Below are positions 25,589 to 37,031 of a DNA stretch of 64,000 nt, piece after piece. Each line of letters starts with the position of its first letter. Position 1 is the first letter of the stretch. Below the pieces are notes generated by a model. That model had not been told where the DNA came from and ran no database searches. It saw only the letters and a program-made list of their open reading frames with translations. Made by a program: the position numbers and the translations under genes. This DNA is from Litsea cubeba (Eukaryota > Streptophyta > Magnoliopsida > Laurales > Lauraceae), in NCBI GenBank assembly GCA_012931725.1, contig CM022948.1, positions 93,454,215 through 93,518,214 on the forward strand, in the 5' to 3' direction.

Positions 25589-28500
25589 TCAGACGAACTG
25601 GTCGAGGATCTCGTCGACGGTGGTGTACTTAACGTCAGGATAGAGCTGGGATGCCTCCACCCCAAACGATGGTTCAATCTCAAAGTTGGTGTGGTCTCCC
25701 TTAACAAACACAGAGTGGCCAATTGACAAGTTGAGCTTCACTGGAATTGGAGCTTCTGCAACATTAGAACAAGAAGAAATCAATTTTCTTGCTTTCATCC
25801 GTGTACTGGAAACTGCAAATAGAAATGGGCCTTCAATGCAATGCAGGCATTAGGCAATGTGTTCTGCTGCCTGAAACAAACTATGGAAATTTAAGAAAAC
25901 ATTTATTTATAATTAAGGGGAAAGTTCTTACTGACCTTGAATGTTCTTGAGAAGTTGCTCCTCTGGGACATAGATCTTTTCGAGGGTTTTTCCAATCTTC
26001 TTCTCCCACAGGGAGACAATGTCGTTGAAAGAGAGGATGTTTGCAGGGGGTCTCAAATAGAGGATCTTGTTCAGGGTTCTTGGGTCGTCCACGGCATTGA
26101 TGGTGTATGTGCCAATGTCTTCTTCCTTAACGAAAATAGCTGAACATGGTAGTGAATGCGGTCAGTAACTCAGGAAATGGACCCAATTATAAATACACAT
26201 GCACATAATACGATTAGAGTTTAAAACATTTTTAATCTCATTTGAATTAAAAGCTAAATTTTAACTGTATCCCCATTTGAAACTGTGGCCACTGTGGTGT
26301 ACATCCATGCAACAGTCATGATAAATAATGACAGGAACCATTTTTATAAGACTATACCGTTTTGAGAGACATAACAATTGCTGAAACTGCAATGTAATAA
26401 CATACATCAGTAAATTTTTGATGTAGAAAGTACTTAAAAATAATACCCCAGAAAAAAAATATAATCTAAATGTATTTAGACTCTGTATCGTTAGATCTAC
26501 AACAGGGTAAATAACAGGCAAAACAGTGAAATGACAGCATTTTTATAAACCATGAACTGTACAGAAAGAAAGCAGGGTTTTGGAATGTGGATCAAAGAAT
26601 GTATGTTTACCAATTACCATGCATATTCCCTAGCTCTACTCGGAGCCTAAGTTGGAGAAATGGGACCCACAATATGAGTAGTCCCAATCATCAAAATGGG
26701 TGCACGTGTACAAAAATAGGGGCCCAATGCATTGATTACATACACTGAGACTTATGATCACAGCAGGATAATATGTATAGTGAGCTAGTGGCCTAACCCA
26801 ACCTGAATCCAACCTGACCCAAATAAAATCCAAGTTTTGTTTCGCTATTTTTGGATTCAAGTTGAGCGTAGATTGAGCTTATGAACTCAATTTGAATTTG
26901 TGTTGGGCCCAAGTTAGATAATAGTCGTGCCCTAATCGGGTATCTTTATAATAAAAGGAAAATAATATTTACTGTGGTCAGTACATTAGCAAGATCATTT
27001 CTGATCATAAAATGGGCAACTTTGTAAATAAAAAGCTCTAACACTCTGAGTTGCCTCCCTAAATATCCATCCTTACACCGACTAGCATCAACCAGGTTGA
27101 TATGTTTTGTGAATATGAAGTATTCCCATCAGCAAAGATATGGGAGACAGAGAAATCTCATCGATTAGGATTTTGGAAGAATTGCGGTGGCCACGTGGGG
27201 GAAGCTATACATATGATTATCTTAATCCTTGACTAAGGATCTCTAAGTTAACCATTTCTTAACTAATTCTATAACAGAGAGGAAGAGTTCAATGTCACTT
27301 TCAGTGTGTGGGTATTGTTATCACTTAGTTACATTTATACACATTCAAACCTAGCCATAAGTCCCGACTCCCCAGTACCAAGCAGAATCAACCACAACAA
27401 TTCGAACGCATTTTAACATGACTTTGATATGCATGGATCAAGTATCATATAGCAGGTGTAGGGGATGGATTTTTTGGGCCCGCCCGAGATCGCCGAGCCC
27501 CCCACAGGGCCTATTGTATACACTTCAGGTCAGAGCGGATCACGTACCCTACGCATGCGTTTGTCCCAGGGAGGATTTCCAGCCCCAGGGGCCTCCCCAG
27601 GTTTCGAACCCGACATCTCTCACTTAAGGTATAATCTGGGTGAAACCTGGTACCACTTGCCCCACTCCGACCTGTATACAATAGGCCCTGTGGGGGGCCC
27701 GGCGATCCCGGGCGGGCCCAAAAAATCCATCCCCTACAAAAAGGCACTAGCCCAAGTGGTACCATGTTTCACCCAGATTGTACCTTAAGTGAGAGATCTC
27801 GGGTTCGAAACCTGGGGAGGCCCCTGAGGCTGGAAATCCTCCCTGGGACAAACGCATGCGTAGGGTACGTGATCCGCGCGCTCCGACCTGAAGTGTATAC
27901 AATAGGCCCTGTGGGGGGCCCGGTGATCCCGGGCGGGCCCAAAAAATCCATCCCCTACAGCAGGATTACACATCCTCTGTCTCTGCAATCTTATTTTTCT
28001 TTCTTTCTTTCTTATTCTTTTTAATCCAATGGAGAATATGGGTACGCTGCATTGAGGTGAGCACAAAATTTATATCTAACCCAGGTTTAGATCTTAGTTT
28101 TAGCCATCAACATATGTTCCATTTATATTTATATATATTAAAAACAGACATGGCAAATTTGTGGGAGTAGGCCCCACCAAACACACAAGAGTTCTTTGAA
28201 TTAGCCATCAACAAAATGTCAATCTATTGGAATTGCTATCTGTCCAATATATGACCATGATATGGATAGTCACTTTATTTGTTGATCCTCTATTTCTTGG
28301 CCTCAAATTGGACAACCAACAACATCATCCAACGGGGGTACACTTGACCTATTTCTAAAAGTAGTCAGACAAGAATTTGTAAAATGAAAGCTATGGAAGA
28401 TCCAGACTCGTTATATGAATGTCGTTAGTTAGCATTAATTACTTCGCACTTTTTCCTATATGTATTATCAGTATTATTGGTTGATATCCAAGGGCAATCC

Positions 28501-31500
28501 CACCCCACTTCAGAGTGAAATTTGGGCTAATACATTTAGTAGGTGGGATAGCATTCTGTTCTTGGTTTAGGTTTAAGAAGGTGGGCCCTCTCAACCAATG
28601 AGGGAGCCATGATTTAAGTAATTTATGTACGAATCCAATGGCAGACCCAAGATTTCCGTTTGAGGGGGCGATGGCTTATTTTTGACATAGCCATGGGCTT
28701 GTTTAGATCTTTTCCAAGGTCCACAGGTGGCAAGTGCCCTGTGTATGAATAGAGATAAGAGCAGTAATCATTGTTATACCTTTCGGGTTTCCATCTCCCA
28801 AGAGGACAACTTTGTCCCGGGGAGGAGATGTGGCTCCTGCCTGTCCCAGGGTAGGAACGAAGTAACCAGAGAAGCAATTAGAGGAAACGTAAGTGTATGG
28901 AATATTGCCTTCAGCCTCCACAGCCCGGCGTATTGTAGCCTTGGTTGCGAAAAAGGACTTGGCTGGCTCAACTGCATGGACACGGTCCATATCATTCCCA
29001 AACTCTGATGGGAAGAATCTCTGCAGATTTATAGTTTTATCAGGAACTGAAAAAATAGGGATATAAATATGGTGACCCTACCATGAACTCTCCACAATAA
29101 ATAAATAAATAAAAAACAAACGTACTCTAGGCTTCAACCAATTTATTATTAGAGGAATTTACGGAAAAAACCCCATAGATGATGGGCGCTAAACAGAAAA
29201 TGACCTACTAAAATCACGCAAATAGAAAAGGCCCTCCTGTTTGCTTTTCTATTTTTTTTTTGTTGTCGTTTTACGCTATGATCGATATCGACCGTCACAT
29301 GTAAGTGGTGATGGTCAATATTGACCATAAAAATATGTATTACCAAAAGTGACAGCTTCAGTTAAGGTGATTTCTGGGTCGATATCAACCATTCATAACA
29401 TGTATTACCAAAAGTGACAACCACAACCCCGTTCACATCATCACATTCAGTGCACAAATCACAACTTGAAACCATGTATTCACACATCTCGAACACCTGC
29501 AATCACATTCTCATAGAAATCATGTATTGACACATCTCAAACACCTCGAACATCACAAACATCTCAAATAAGGGGGAACCATTCACAACATTACACGTTT
29601 ATTGTGTCTGGACCTTACATTTCAAACAATATATACAAGAAATCTATTTGAAAATTACAAAATCAAGGAATGAAAAACCCCACTCATATTCTCTAATCCC
29701 TCTCCTCCAATATCTCATACAAAGCAAAATTAAGGAATGACAAACCCCATAACAGCAACAGACTTCTTTCCCATGAGAAAAGAGCGTGAAATTTCACTCT
29801 CCTTTCTCTTCTTCATTTCATCGAACACCTTCATGGAAACTACCCCAATACTCAACTCCTGGACCTTATCTACCCTCATCGGTGCGTTTCTCGATCCGGG
29901 TCTCGCTTATCTCTTGTTTTGCTGAAAAGCCCTCGCCTTTTCCGCATCCAAATTCCTTGCCTTCTTCGGTCTCCCTTTGGGGATTCTGCTCCATTTCTGG
30001 AATTGGAGGGGGAAGGGTCCTGCAGCTCGAATGAGCGGAAAAAGGGGGTGGCTGCCGCGCTCCCAATTAGCAAAATAAGAGTAGAAACAATGTTAAGCAA
30101 CGCAAGTGGCAACTTTATAAGAGCCTCTCGCTTCTCTCTCCCTCTCTTCTCATCTCTCTCTCCAAAACCCCATCTTTCGTTCTCTCTTTCTCCTCCTCCC
30201 TAAAACACTAAACCTAACCTTATTTCTCCTTCTCCCTCTTCATTTTCCTCTCGCTTCTTCTCCGGCTCCAATTCCCTCCATCGTCTTCTATCTTTATATA
30301 TTCCCATGGATGCTCAATATTGACCATCTCAAAAAAGTTAAAAAAAAAAAAAAAAAAGAACGAAAGGGGCGCAAGGGACCCCTCATGTTTAGAAGATTTT
30401 AGTGGGTATTTTATTGTGTAGCGCCCATCTACGGGATTTTTTTTTTGTAAATTCTTCTAATTATTATTATTAGGATTTTATGAAAATTTTCCTGTAAGTA
30501 GCCATTGCACGAAAAAAGGCCTCGTAGTTCGGGCAACACAAAATGGTCCTCAGCTCATTTTTTGGTTTTTTTAGAATCTTGAGAGGAGCTACTCTACGTA
30601 CAAATCCTCCACTACCTTCTTCTCTGTTCACAGGGGGCTGCAGGCCCTAATCTTCCGAAAATATCACCGAATCAACTCACCTCTTTATCAACAAAAACGA
30701 CAGGGTGACTGAGGGCTTTCTCCGTCAGCAACAATGGTTGAGGCAGGTGGCAATAGAAACGATTACTTCAATGAAACACAAGCAGAACTTCTTTCGGCAA
30801 CAATGGTTGAGAAGGGAATGCAGGTTTTCACATTCAAGCAGCTTCATTCGGTGACAGGTGGTTTTACTAAGACAAATGGTGGATTTGGGTCGGTCTACAG
30901 AGGAGTGCTTCGTGATGGAAGAAAGATCGCTGTTAAGTTGATGGATCGGTGTGGAAAACAGCGGGGAGGAGGAATTTTAAATGGAGGTTCATCTTATCCA
31001 TTCATCAAAGTTGAATTTTTTTTCCTTTGTTTTAAATGAAGGTCTTCTATTTTCCTTCATTTTTGTTGTTCGATCGAACATGGTGGGCACCTCCTGTTCT
31101 TTCTCACATGGGTTGTAGAATACTCACGCAAATTACATATGGGGTCTTTCACCTGGTGTGCCCCATAGTGGATGGACGGTTGATTGAATCCACCTGTCTC
31201 AACCATTGTTGCTGCCGGAGAAAGCCTCTGTCACCTGTCGTTTCATTTGACAGAGAGGTGGATTTTGCTTCGGTGATATTGCAGAGGAAGAAGAGGGGTT
31301 CTCGGTTTCCTACTTCCAGATGAATAGGGGCTGCTGCGCCGCCGTGAACAGAGAAGACCGTAACGAAGGACTTGGACAAGTAAAAGCTAGCGTGCTCCTC
31401 TCAAGATTCTAAATAAAACGAAACTGGGCCGACGGACTGTTTGTGATGCCCGAACCATAAACAAAATGCCTTCCTTAATTTCAACCCAATCCTTCAAGCC

Positions 31501-32060
31501 TTTATGGTGGGGCCACCTTAAACATGCCCAGATCGGGCTACTCATCAGGATTTGGGAATGTAAAATAAACGGCTCATATCTTGCACACGTGAATCTACTA
31601 GAGGCAGTGCAAAAAACCAAAATTAGAGATGACTTGTTTTTTCACCTTAACATTTCCGGCCTCTTTGATAGCGGTAATTATCTTCGTCTGATCCGCCAGC
31701 TGTCTGTGGCCCACCGTAGATATGACCACATCCACCTGCTTAATGGCCTTCACCAGACTCTCATGATCATACAGATCTCCCTGCCAAAACCAAATATAAA
31801 TAAACAAATACACAAAGAATGAAAAATGAATCTAAACCGTTCGTCTCAACTGATGCTTTAACGTATAAAAACCCTACATGGAGAAGTGTGACGCCGGAAT
31901 TCTTGAAACCCACGATGAGGTTCGCCTTGGCGGGATCGGAAACTGTTCCTTCTCTGACCAAAGCGAAGGTCGGATGGCCGGACGTGGCGCTCGCTTCGAC
32001 GATGAATTTTCCGATATAGCCGGTGCCGCCGATGATCAGGATCTTGCTTTTTTCCGCCAT
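25589..32060 (-). CDS. PCBER: PCBER / isoflavone-reductase-like protein, copy A
   Basis: Five exons: 32060-31878, 31780-31646, 29020-28780, 26139-25936, 25755-25589; total 930 nt, 309 aa. All borders are GT-AG and the phases agree with copy B. The N-terminus has the NADPH-binding GGTGYIG (11-17) and LVRE (34-37). Exon 3 opens RFFPSEFGND and carries the family's catalytic lysine (K133, in FATKATIRRA). The C-terminus is EPSFGVEASQLYPDV...ILDQFV. Family knowledge: this PIP group reduces benzylic ethers of phenylcoumaran neolignans such as dehydrodiconiferyl alcohol, in the cytosol, using NADPH. Oddities: R87 where copy B has G (GHRQ versus GHGQ); one extra codon (N145) in exon 3; introns 2 and 3 hold two Mutator-like elements and a SINE-like composite. 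Substrate preference within the family cannot be read from sequence. Confidence 0.92.
27452..27964. mobile_element. Composite inverted SINE-like insertion in copy A intron 3
   Basis: The unit at 27457-27959 is flanked by the direct repeat gcagg (27452-27456, 27960-27964). Copy B has the uninterrupted single gcagg at 42398-42402. It contains a minus-oriented copy (27457-27662), a tail fragment (27663-27738) and a plus-oriented copy (27739-27959). Each full copy has a B-box-type ggttcgaaacc, and the plus copy has an A-box-like tagcccaagtgg (27748-27759), so the units look tRNA-derived. The shared end is tgtaggggatggattttttg. The whole behaves as a foldback of about 500 bp. Confidence 0.7.
29152..30457. 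mobile_element. Mutator-like non-autonomous element 1, copy A intron 2
   Basis: About 80-90 bp at the left (gaggaatttacgg..., gatgggcgcta) pairs with the reverse complement of 30370-30457 (gaagaatttac..., gatgggcgcta). AT-rich flanks ttattatta / taattatta are a possible imperfect 9-bp target duplication. The interior includes the palindrome tggtcaatattgacca (about 29312-29327) and a CT-rich block at 29760-30290 that may be captured host sequence but is unidentified. It resembles the element at 37032-38148. Confidence 0.6.
30527..31455. mobile_element. Pack-MULE-like element with long terminal inverted repeats
   Basis: The left end (gttcgggcaacaca at 30527) pairs with the right end (tgtgatgcccgaac, 31442-31455). 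The similarity continues inward for over 200 bp: tttagaatcttgagaggagc near the left matches the reverse complement of 31390-31412, and caacaatggttgag matches sequence near 31200. The unique centre carries a receptor-like kinase fragment. Long TIRs plus captured exonic sequence define Pack-MULEs (family knowledge). Homology to the paralogous introns resumes at about 31458. Confidence 0.65.
30734..31040 (+). pseudogene. Captured receptor-like cytoplasmic kinase fragment
   Basis: The reading frame starts MVEAGG and continues ELLSATMVEKGMQVFTFKQL, then GGFGSVYRGVLRDGRKIAVKL, the glycine-rich loop and the VAVK-type lysine strand of a plant receptor-like kinase. Residues before GGFGSVYRG are missing relative to the family. 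After GKQ an extra base breaks the frame, and a stop (ttttaa) appears where EEEFKMEV would be expected. No C-lobe is present. It lies antisense in copy A intron 2, inside the Mutator-like element. Confidence 0.7.
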
Positions 32061-33363
32061 TCTGGAAAGAAAGGGCGACCTGGTTTCGACCTCCAGGGAA
32101 GACGAAGAGATTTGGCAGTTTTCCGGCCAAAAACCGGGAAGGAGAAGTGATAGGTGGTTTTCCGGTGAAAAATCCGGAAGTTTTGCTGTTTTGGACGGAG
32201 AATTGGGGGCTTTGGGTGACTGGAGTACTAGACATGGGGATTTTTGGATATTTTTATTACATTGGATGGTGGACGAATTTAAAAAGAAATTTATTTAGGT
32301 AAAAACAGTTCTCACGTGAGTTGTGAGAAGTCTGATCACAGCTATTGAATTATTAAAATTATCCAACGGCCAGGCACAACCTATTAAAAGCAAATGAAAA
32401 TGGAACCCGCCCATTTTATTTTCATTCATCCCCCTTCCAACGAAAAAAAAAATACAAAATCTCCTCTCTACTGGTATCATTTTATTGAAGTATACTGAGG
32501 TGAAGCATCAAATCAAGAGAGAATAAAATATAAGGTGTTATTATGGTATTTTATTTTGTATATAAAACTGGAGATTTTTTTTGTCTTTTAGTGGAGAAAT
32601 GAGGTTGGTTTTTTGACTTTTTTTTTGAAAAATTGGAAGAAAATATTAAAATTGTGTACATTTGATGTGACCCCTTGTCATTTTTTGTCTAGATTCACTT
32701 TACTTCACTTAGTTTAAGTGCCAAACACGCCCTAAGGTCACGACGATGAAGGCTATGAGACTCCTCTTTCTCTACCTTTTCCCCTTCTCTTTCTCTCTCA
32801 AGGTGTCCCTTGTTCCATACTCTCATCCTCATTCCCTCACATCCGAGTTTCCCTCTCTACAATATGCCAAACCCTATACCCCTAAATCTCTGTATCCTAA
32901 ACCTCAAATCCTTGAGGCTTACAACATTTAATTCCTTAAGACCCAATATCCTAAATCCCCAAATCCTCAAGCATTCAAAGTCCCCGACCTTAAATCCCCA
33001 AATTTCTATTCCCGAAAAGCCTAAATCGCCAAAATCTCATAACCAATAAATGGACGCCCCTACCCTGCCCTTGGCTACGACTATGGAGTGATTTGTGATT
33101 CTTTGTTTTGTAGGCTTAAGAATACTATTCTGGTGTAATGCTATTTTTCCAATAGTCTCTGCCCTTGTTAAGAGGTATTATTCCAATTATCCTTTATTAT
33201 ACTTTTTTTTTTTCACCTGTGCTCTTTGTACTTGACTCACATTAAGGTGCTTAGATTGATGCAATTCCATATCTATTTCACATTTTATCAGCTTCATAAT
33301 GAGCAGACAAAGCTAAGGTTTTAATCCATGATTGTTTTTGTTGATTATCTCTAATGTACATAG
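32061..33363. other. Upstream region of copy A and AT-rich DNA
   Basis: It holds the copy A promoter (to about 32290), then AT-rich DNA. At 32860-33020 there is a degenerate run of cctaaatcc/ccccaaatcc motifs resembling decayed telomere-like or minisatellite sequence. No gene is recognised. Confidence 0.4.
32247..32260 (-). promoter_or_regulatory. Putative TATA-like box of PCBER copy A
   Basis: On the minus strand gtaataaaaatatcc lies about 190 bp upstream of the start codon. Copy B has ctaataaatatcc at the same distance (46048-46060). Conservation between paralogues in otherwise diverging DNA supports a core promoter role; this is inference. Confidence 0.4.
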
Positions 33364-33543
33364 GATGAAGAGGACAGAGAACTTGATTTTGTACTGAAGG
33401 GTTTGGCCAGCTACAAGGTGCAATTGGAACTACAAGAATCTGCTAATATGCAAGTCCTTCTCAAACTACAAGTGTTTCTCAGAAAAACATGGAAGAGCTC
33501 TTTGCGTCGGTGAAAAAAATCTGAGGCTGACAGACAAATATGA
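33364..33543 (+). pseudogene. Orphan terminal-exon-like fragment with frameshifts
   Basis: A good acceptor (tacatag|gatgaagag) precedes an open stretch: DEEDRELDFVLKGLASYKVQ, then LELQES. Continuing needs two frame changes, giving QKNMEELFASVKK and EADRQI before TGA at 33541. The pattern is that of a real gene's last exon that has decayed. I do not recognise the family. It may be gene debris or a captured fragment. Confidence 0.35.
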
Positions 33544-33792
33544 ATGATTTGGCAGAATGCATTTACATCCCAATAAGATTCAATTATTTTGTTTGTGTAA
33601 CTGTCGATGTAAACTAAAGCAGAAAATTGACTTGGGTTGTACATAAGGTGTTGTATTGAAAATTAGGTGCTATCTGATTGCACTGATGTGTTGGCATGTT
33701 GTATATGAGTTTTTTACTTTTTGGTGCTGGCATCTTGTATATGAGGTTAATTTTTTTCAGGTGTTGTGTATGAGCATTGTATATGATACTTG

Positions 33793-34740
33793 TGTGGGGA
33801 TAATTCCGAACCCACCGGAATACTGGCCTGATGCTCCATCTCGTGCTTCAGCTAGTCCATCTCGGTAAGGCTCGTCTCAACCTCCACCAGCTCGGTCAAG
33901 TGCTCCACTTCGGTTAAAGCCTCACCTCGGCCAAGCGCACTCAACACCGGGGCGCCAACCGAACTCTGTCACCCTGGACCTCGGCAACAGGGCCAAGGCA
34001 TCAACCGAGATCCCCTGCCTCACTAGTCACCTTGGTCTCGGCCAGGAGCTCCATCTCGGCCCTTTCCACAACTCCTCCATCTCGGCAGAGCTCCACCTCG
34101 GCCAGGGCGTCCCCAGCTCAGCTAGGGACTTCATCCCGGTCCTCCACCTCGTCGTCCCTGCAAGGTCTCCAGCTAAGTCAAGGTCGCTCACCGACCTCAG
34201 CTCCCCAACCTCAGCAACACACCCTGACCTCGGTCAGGATGCCAGAGCTAGCCAAGGCAGGGGTTGACAGCTGTCCTCTCTTGGACGCTCATGCAAGCTA
34301 CAACACGTGCGACAAGACAAGGGCGCCGCCATACTCTCTGACATAGCCTCCCATACCGCCCATGCTTCCTGACAGATAGGCGTCCACAGACGCCAGAGAA
34401 GGCTACGATGGGACTGTAGTCACTGTACCTCCCTAGTGCCTGACAGAGTGGGCTATGATGGGACGGCTAACCACCTCACTGTCTCATCTCTTGCTTTATA
34501 TAAACACAGCAACAGCTTCAGAGAAAGGATGGCCAACACTTACACTACCTGCTGATACACCATCTTCTTCCCCAAAATCTCCATCCTACTGTCCAGTATT
34601 CATACTGACTTAGGCATCGGAGAGCCCTGCGCTGCCCCACAGCCAGGGTCCTCTGACCTACTATTATTCCTCCTCTTCTCAGGTTTCAGGCAGGCATCGG
34701 TGTTCAACCAAAGAGCTCCGGCTATACCCCCTATTTTTTT
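33793..34740 (+). mobile_element. Probable Ty3-type LTR remnant (solo LTR)
   Basis: A GC-richer block starts TGTGGGGATAATTCC. It has a TATA box (tatataaacac, about 34498) and a downstream 'acttaggcatcggagagc' string typical of plant Ty3/gypsy LTR R-U5 regions (family knowledge). 33830-34250 is rich in ctcggcc/ctcggtc repeats. No internal retroelement domain and no convincing target duplication were found. Confidence 0.45.
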
Positions 34741-35324
34741 GAGTGACATTTTATGCGCTTACAATACTTATTTTAGACCAAACAGTAAAAATGGATTGAG
34801 CTAAGTGTTGATTTTAGTGAAGCATTAGTCGTGAAAACTACATCCAGAGGACAAGGTTTGATATGTAAGTGCTCTTTTATTTGGATAGAGTTGTGAACGT
34901 GGAATTAAATTAATCATGGGAGGGCCTTAAGTTAATCAACTTGGATTAATCTTACTTATGAGATAGGTGAGGGCCTTATTTAGGTCACTAATATTGGTCC
35001 TTCCCACATGTAAGGTCTACTGCATGGTGGTCTATCCTTTCTATGCCACTAGCTTTTGGATTACATAAATAAATACTCTCGAAACCTTTTTTTTTTCTTT
35101 TGTTTTCTTTCTAAAATCTATAAATATTTTAAATGTATAAATATCTAAATTGTAATAATCACCATATCAATGCTCAGCACGAATTATTATGCTAAAATAT
35201 ATTATTAATATTATTAATTGGTCGATATATATTTTTTTTTATGGAGGCGCCGGCCTTTCCTCCATGGTGCAAGTGCCCCCAAAAGACAATATCTGGGTCC
35301 ACCTTGTGTATGAGGAGAGAGAGA

Positions 35325-35652
35325 GAGTAGTAATCATGCCTTACATCTTTTGGGTTTCCATCTCCCAAGAGGACAACTTTATCTCGGGGAGGAGATGAGA
35401 GTAGTTACAATGTGTTATACCTTTCGGGTTTCCGTCTCCCAAGAGGACAACTTTGTCTCGGGGAGGAGATGTGGCTCCTGTGCCTGTCCTAGGTTAGGAA
35501 TGAAGTATCCGGAGAAGCGATTGGAGGAAACATAAGTGTATGGAATGCCTTCAGCCTCCACAGCCCTGCGTATTGCAGCCTTGGCTGCAAATAAGGACTT
35601 TGCTGGCTCAATTGCATGGACACGGTTTCCCAAACTCTGATGGGAAGAATCT
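35325..35652 (-). pseudogene. PCBER copy D: isolated exon-3 relic
   Basis: Exon 3 of the family at 35652-35421 is 232 nt against 238 in copy B. There is an 8-nt deletion after FGN and a 2-nt insertion after GQA, so the frame is broken twice. Its 3' 70 bp is tandemly duplicated at 35325-35398. Intronic similarity to copy B continues to about 36.9 kb, and an intron 2 fragment recurs at 38670-38785. Exons 1, 2, 4 and 5 are absent. Confidence 0.85.
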
Positions 35653-37031
35653 CTGCAGATATAGTTTGATCAGGAATTACCATTAAAAAAAATAAGTTTG
35701 ATCAGGAATTGAAAACATAGGGATATAAATATGGTGTTCCACACTAATAATCAACAACAACAACAACATAATAAACCACAACTGATCAGACAATCAGTAA
35801 TCAGAACTAGGCAATCCAATCATGGCTCAATGCAGTTAATGGCCTTTTACATGTTAAAGCAGGTAGCAGAAGCAGTGTTTTAAAATTTTGTGCTGGTCAT
35901 CAAACCAGTGAAGCTAAGGTTAATTAGGTGAATCTGATTCAATGGGTGGCTCACTTTGGTCAGAGATTGAGTTAGCAAATGAGCTAAAGTATTTTATGTA
36001 GTTGCCTTATATATGTTTTTGTCCTAATTCCTTGGTCATCAGTATCAGCTAAATGTGCCAGACTAGGGCTTTCTTTAACCAGGGCCTGTTCATTAAGTGG
36101 GTCAGACTTGGCTCTAAATAATTTATATGTGTATAGTTAATTAGTTATCTATATCCATAGTAAATAAGGAAAATATACATGCGCAGGTGAACTTTCAATC
36201 TGAAACATCGGGTGACGTGTTTCTGTGTCAGGGCCCACCTATTCAATGCTCTGGATTGAGAGTTCACCTGCGCGCACGTAGCACAGCTGAACATTTTCCA
36301 GTAAATACACTTCCCAATATAGCAAACTCATACGAATAGGGTGATGGGAACTAAAAGTAAATATGTGAAATTTTGAAAATGAGATCTGTGGATTCATGGG
36401 CTCCTAATAGGTTAATGGGTGGGTCCAAACCTAAGCTTAAGTCTGGATATTGACAGGTTAATGGACAGGCTTGAAATTCCATTTTGTCAAATGGAAGGAC
36501 CTGGCCCCAGCCCGAGCCTTTCAAAATTTAGGCCTCAATCTGTGTTCATATGAGTGTAACCCCTTCTCCCTCTGCTGCCGACGGCAAGGCCTGGGATATG
36601 AGCTTTGAGCCTATTTCACAATCCAGGTCTGACTACAGACCCTGGGGTGTAAGGCCCTCGAGACATCGGTTCATGTGAGGGTCTTCACTCGACAACCTTC
36701 CATAGCCACGTGCTTCATTATCGCGTAGAGGAGGCAGTCACATTGATATTTGATATAGTAACAGTGAATCTTACGATCCATGCACTTGATTTAATAGGAG
36801 GCCCGTTTACTTGGAAGGTAGGTGGACAGGGCAAAAAATAAAAAAAAAAGGTCCCTAGTCCCCCAATTCCTAGGATTTAAATTAACTGTTGAATCTGCTA
36901 TTAATTAGGGTTCTAACAAGTCTATGCAAGAGAGCATAGATGTAAAAAAAAAAAAAAAGGTCAATTATTACTCATTGAATTCACATGCTTTATGGGTACA
37001 CCCCATGCCATGTCCATGTTTATACATTATA

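Noticed and set aside
27748..27812. tRNA gene
   Set aside because: A- and B-box-like motifs are present but no cloverleaf, no acceptor pairing, and the sequence is repeated in inverted copies: SINE-type.
27418..28066. Several 60-107 codon frames on both strands
   Set aside because: They are translations of the inverted SINE-like repeats, which is why they recur on both strands with the same peptide.
29737..30203. Overlapping frames on both strands in the CT-rich interior of the Mutator-like element
   Set aside because: No conserved motif seen; may be captured DNA but I cannot support a gene.
32746..33049. Pro/Leu-rich frames
   Set aside because: Arise from degenerate cctaaatcc-type repeats; no recognisable protein.
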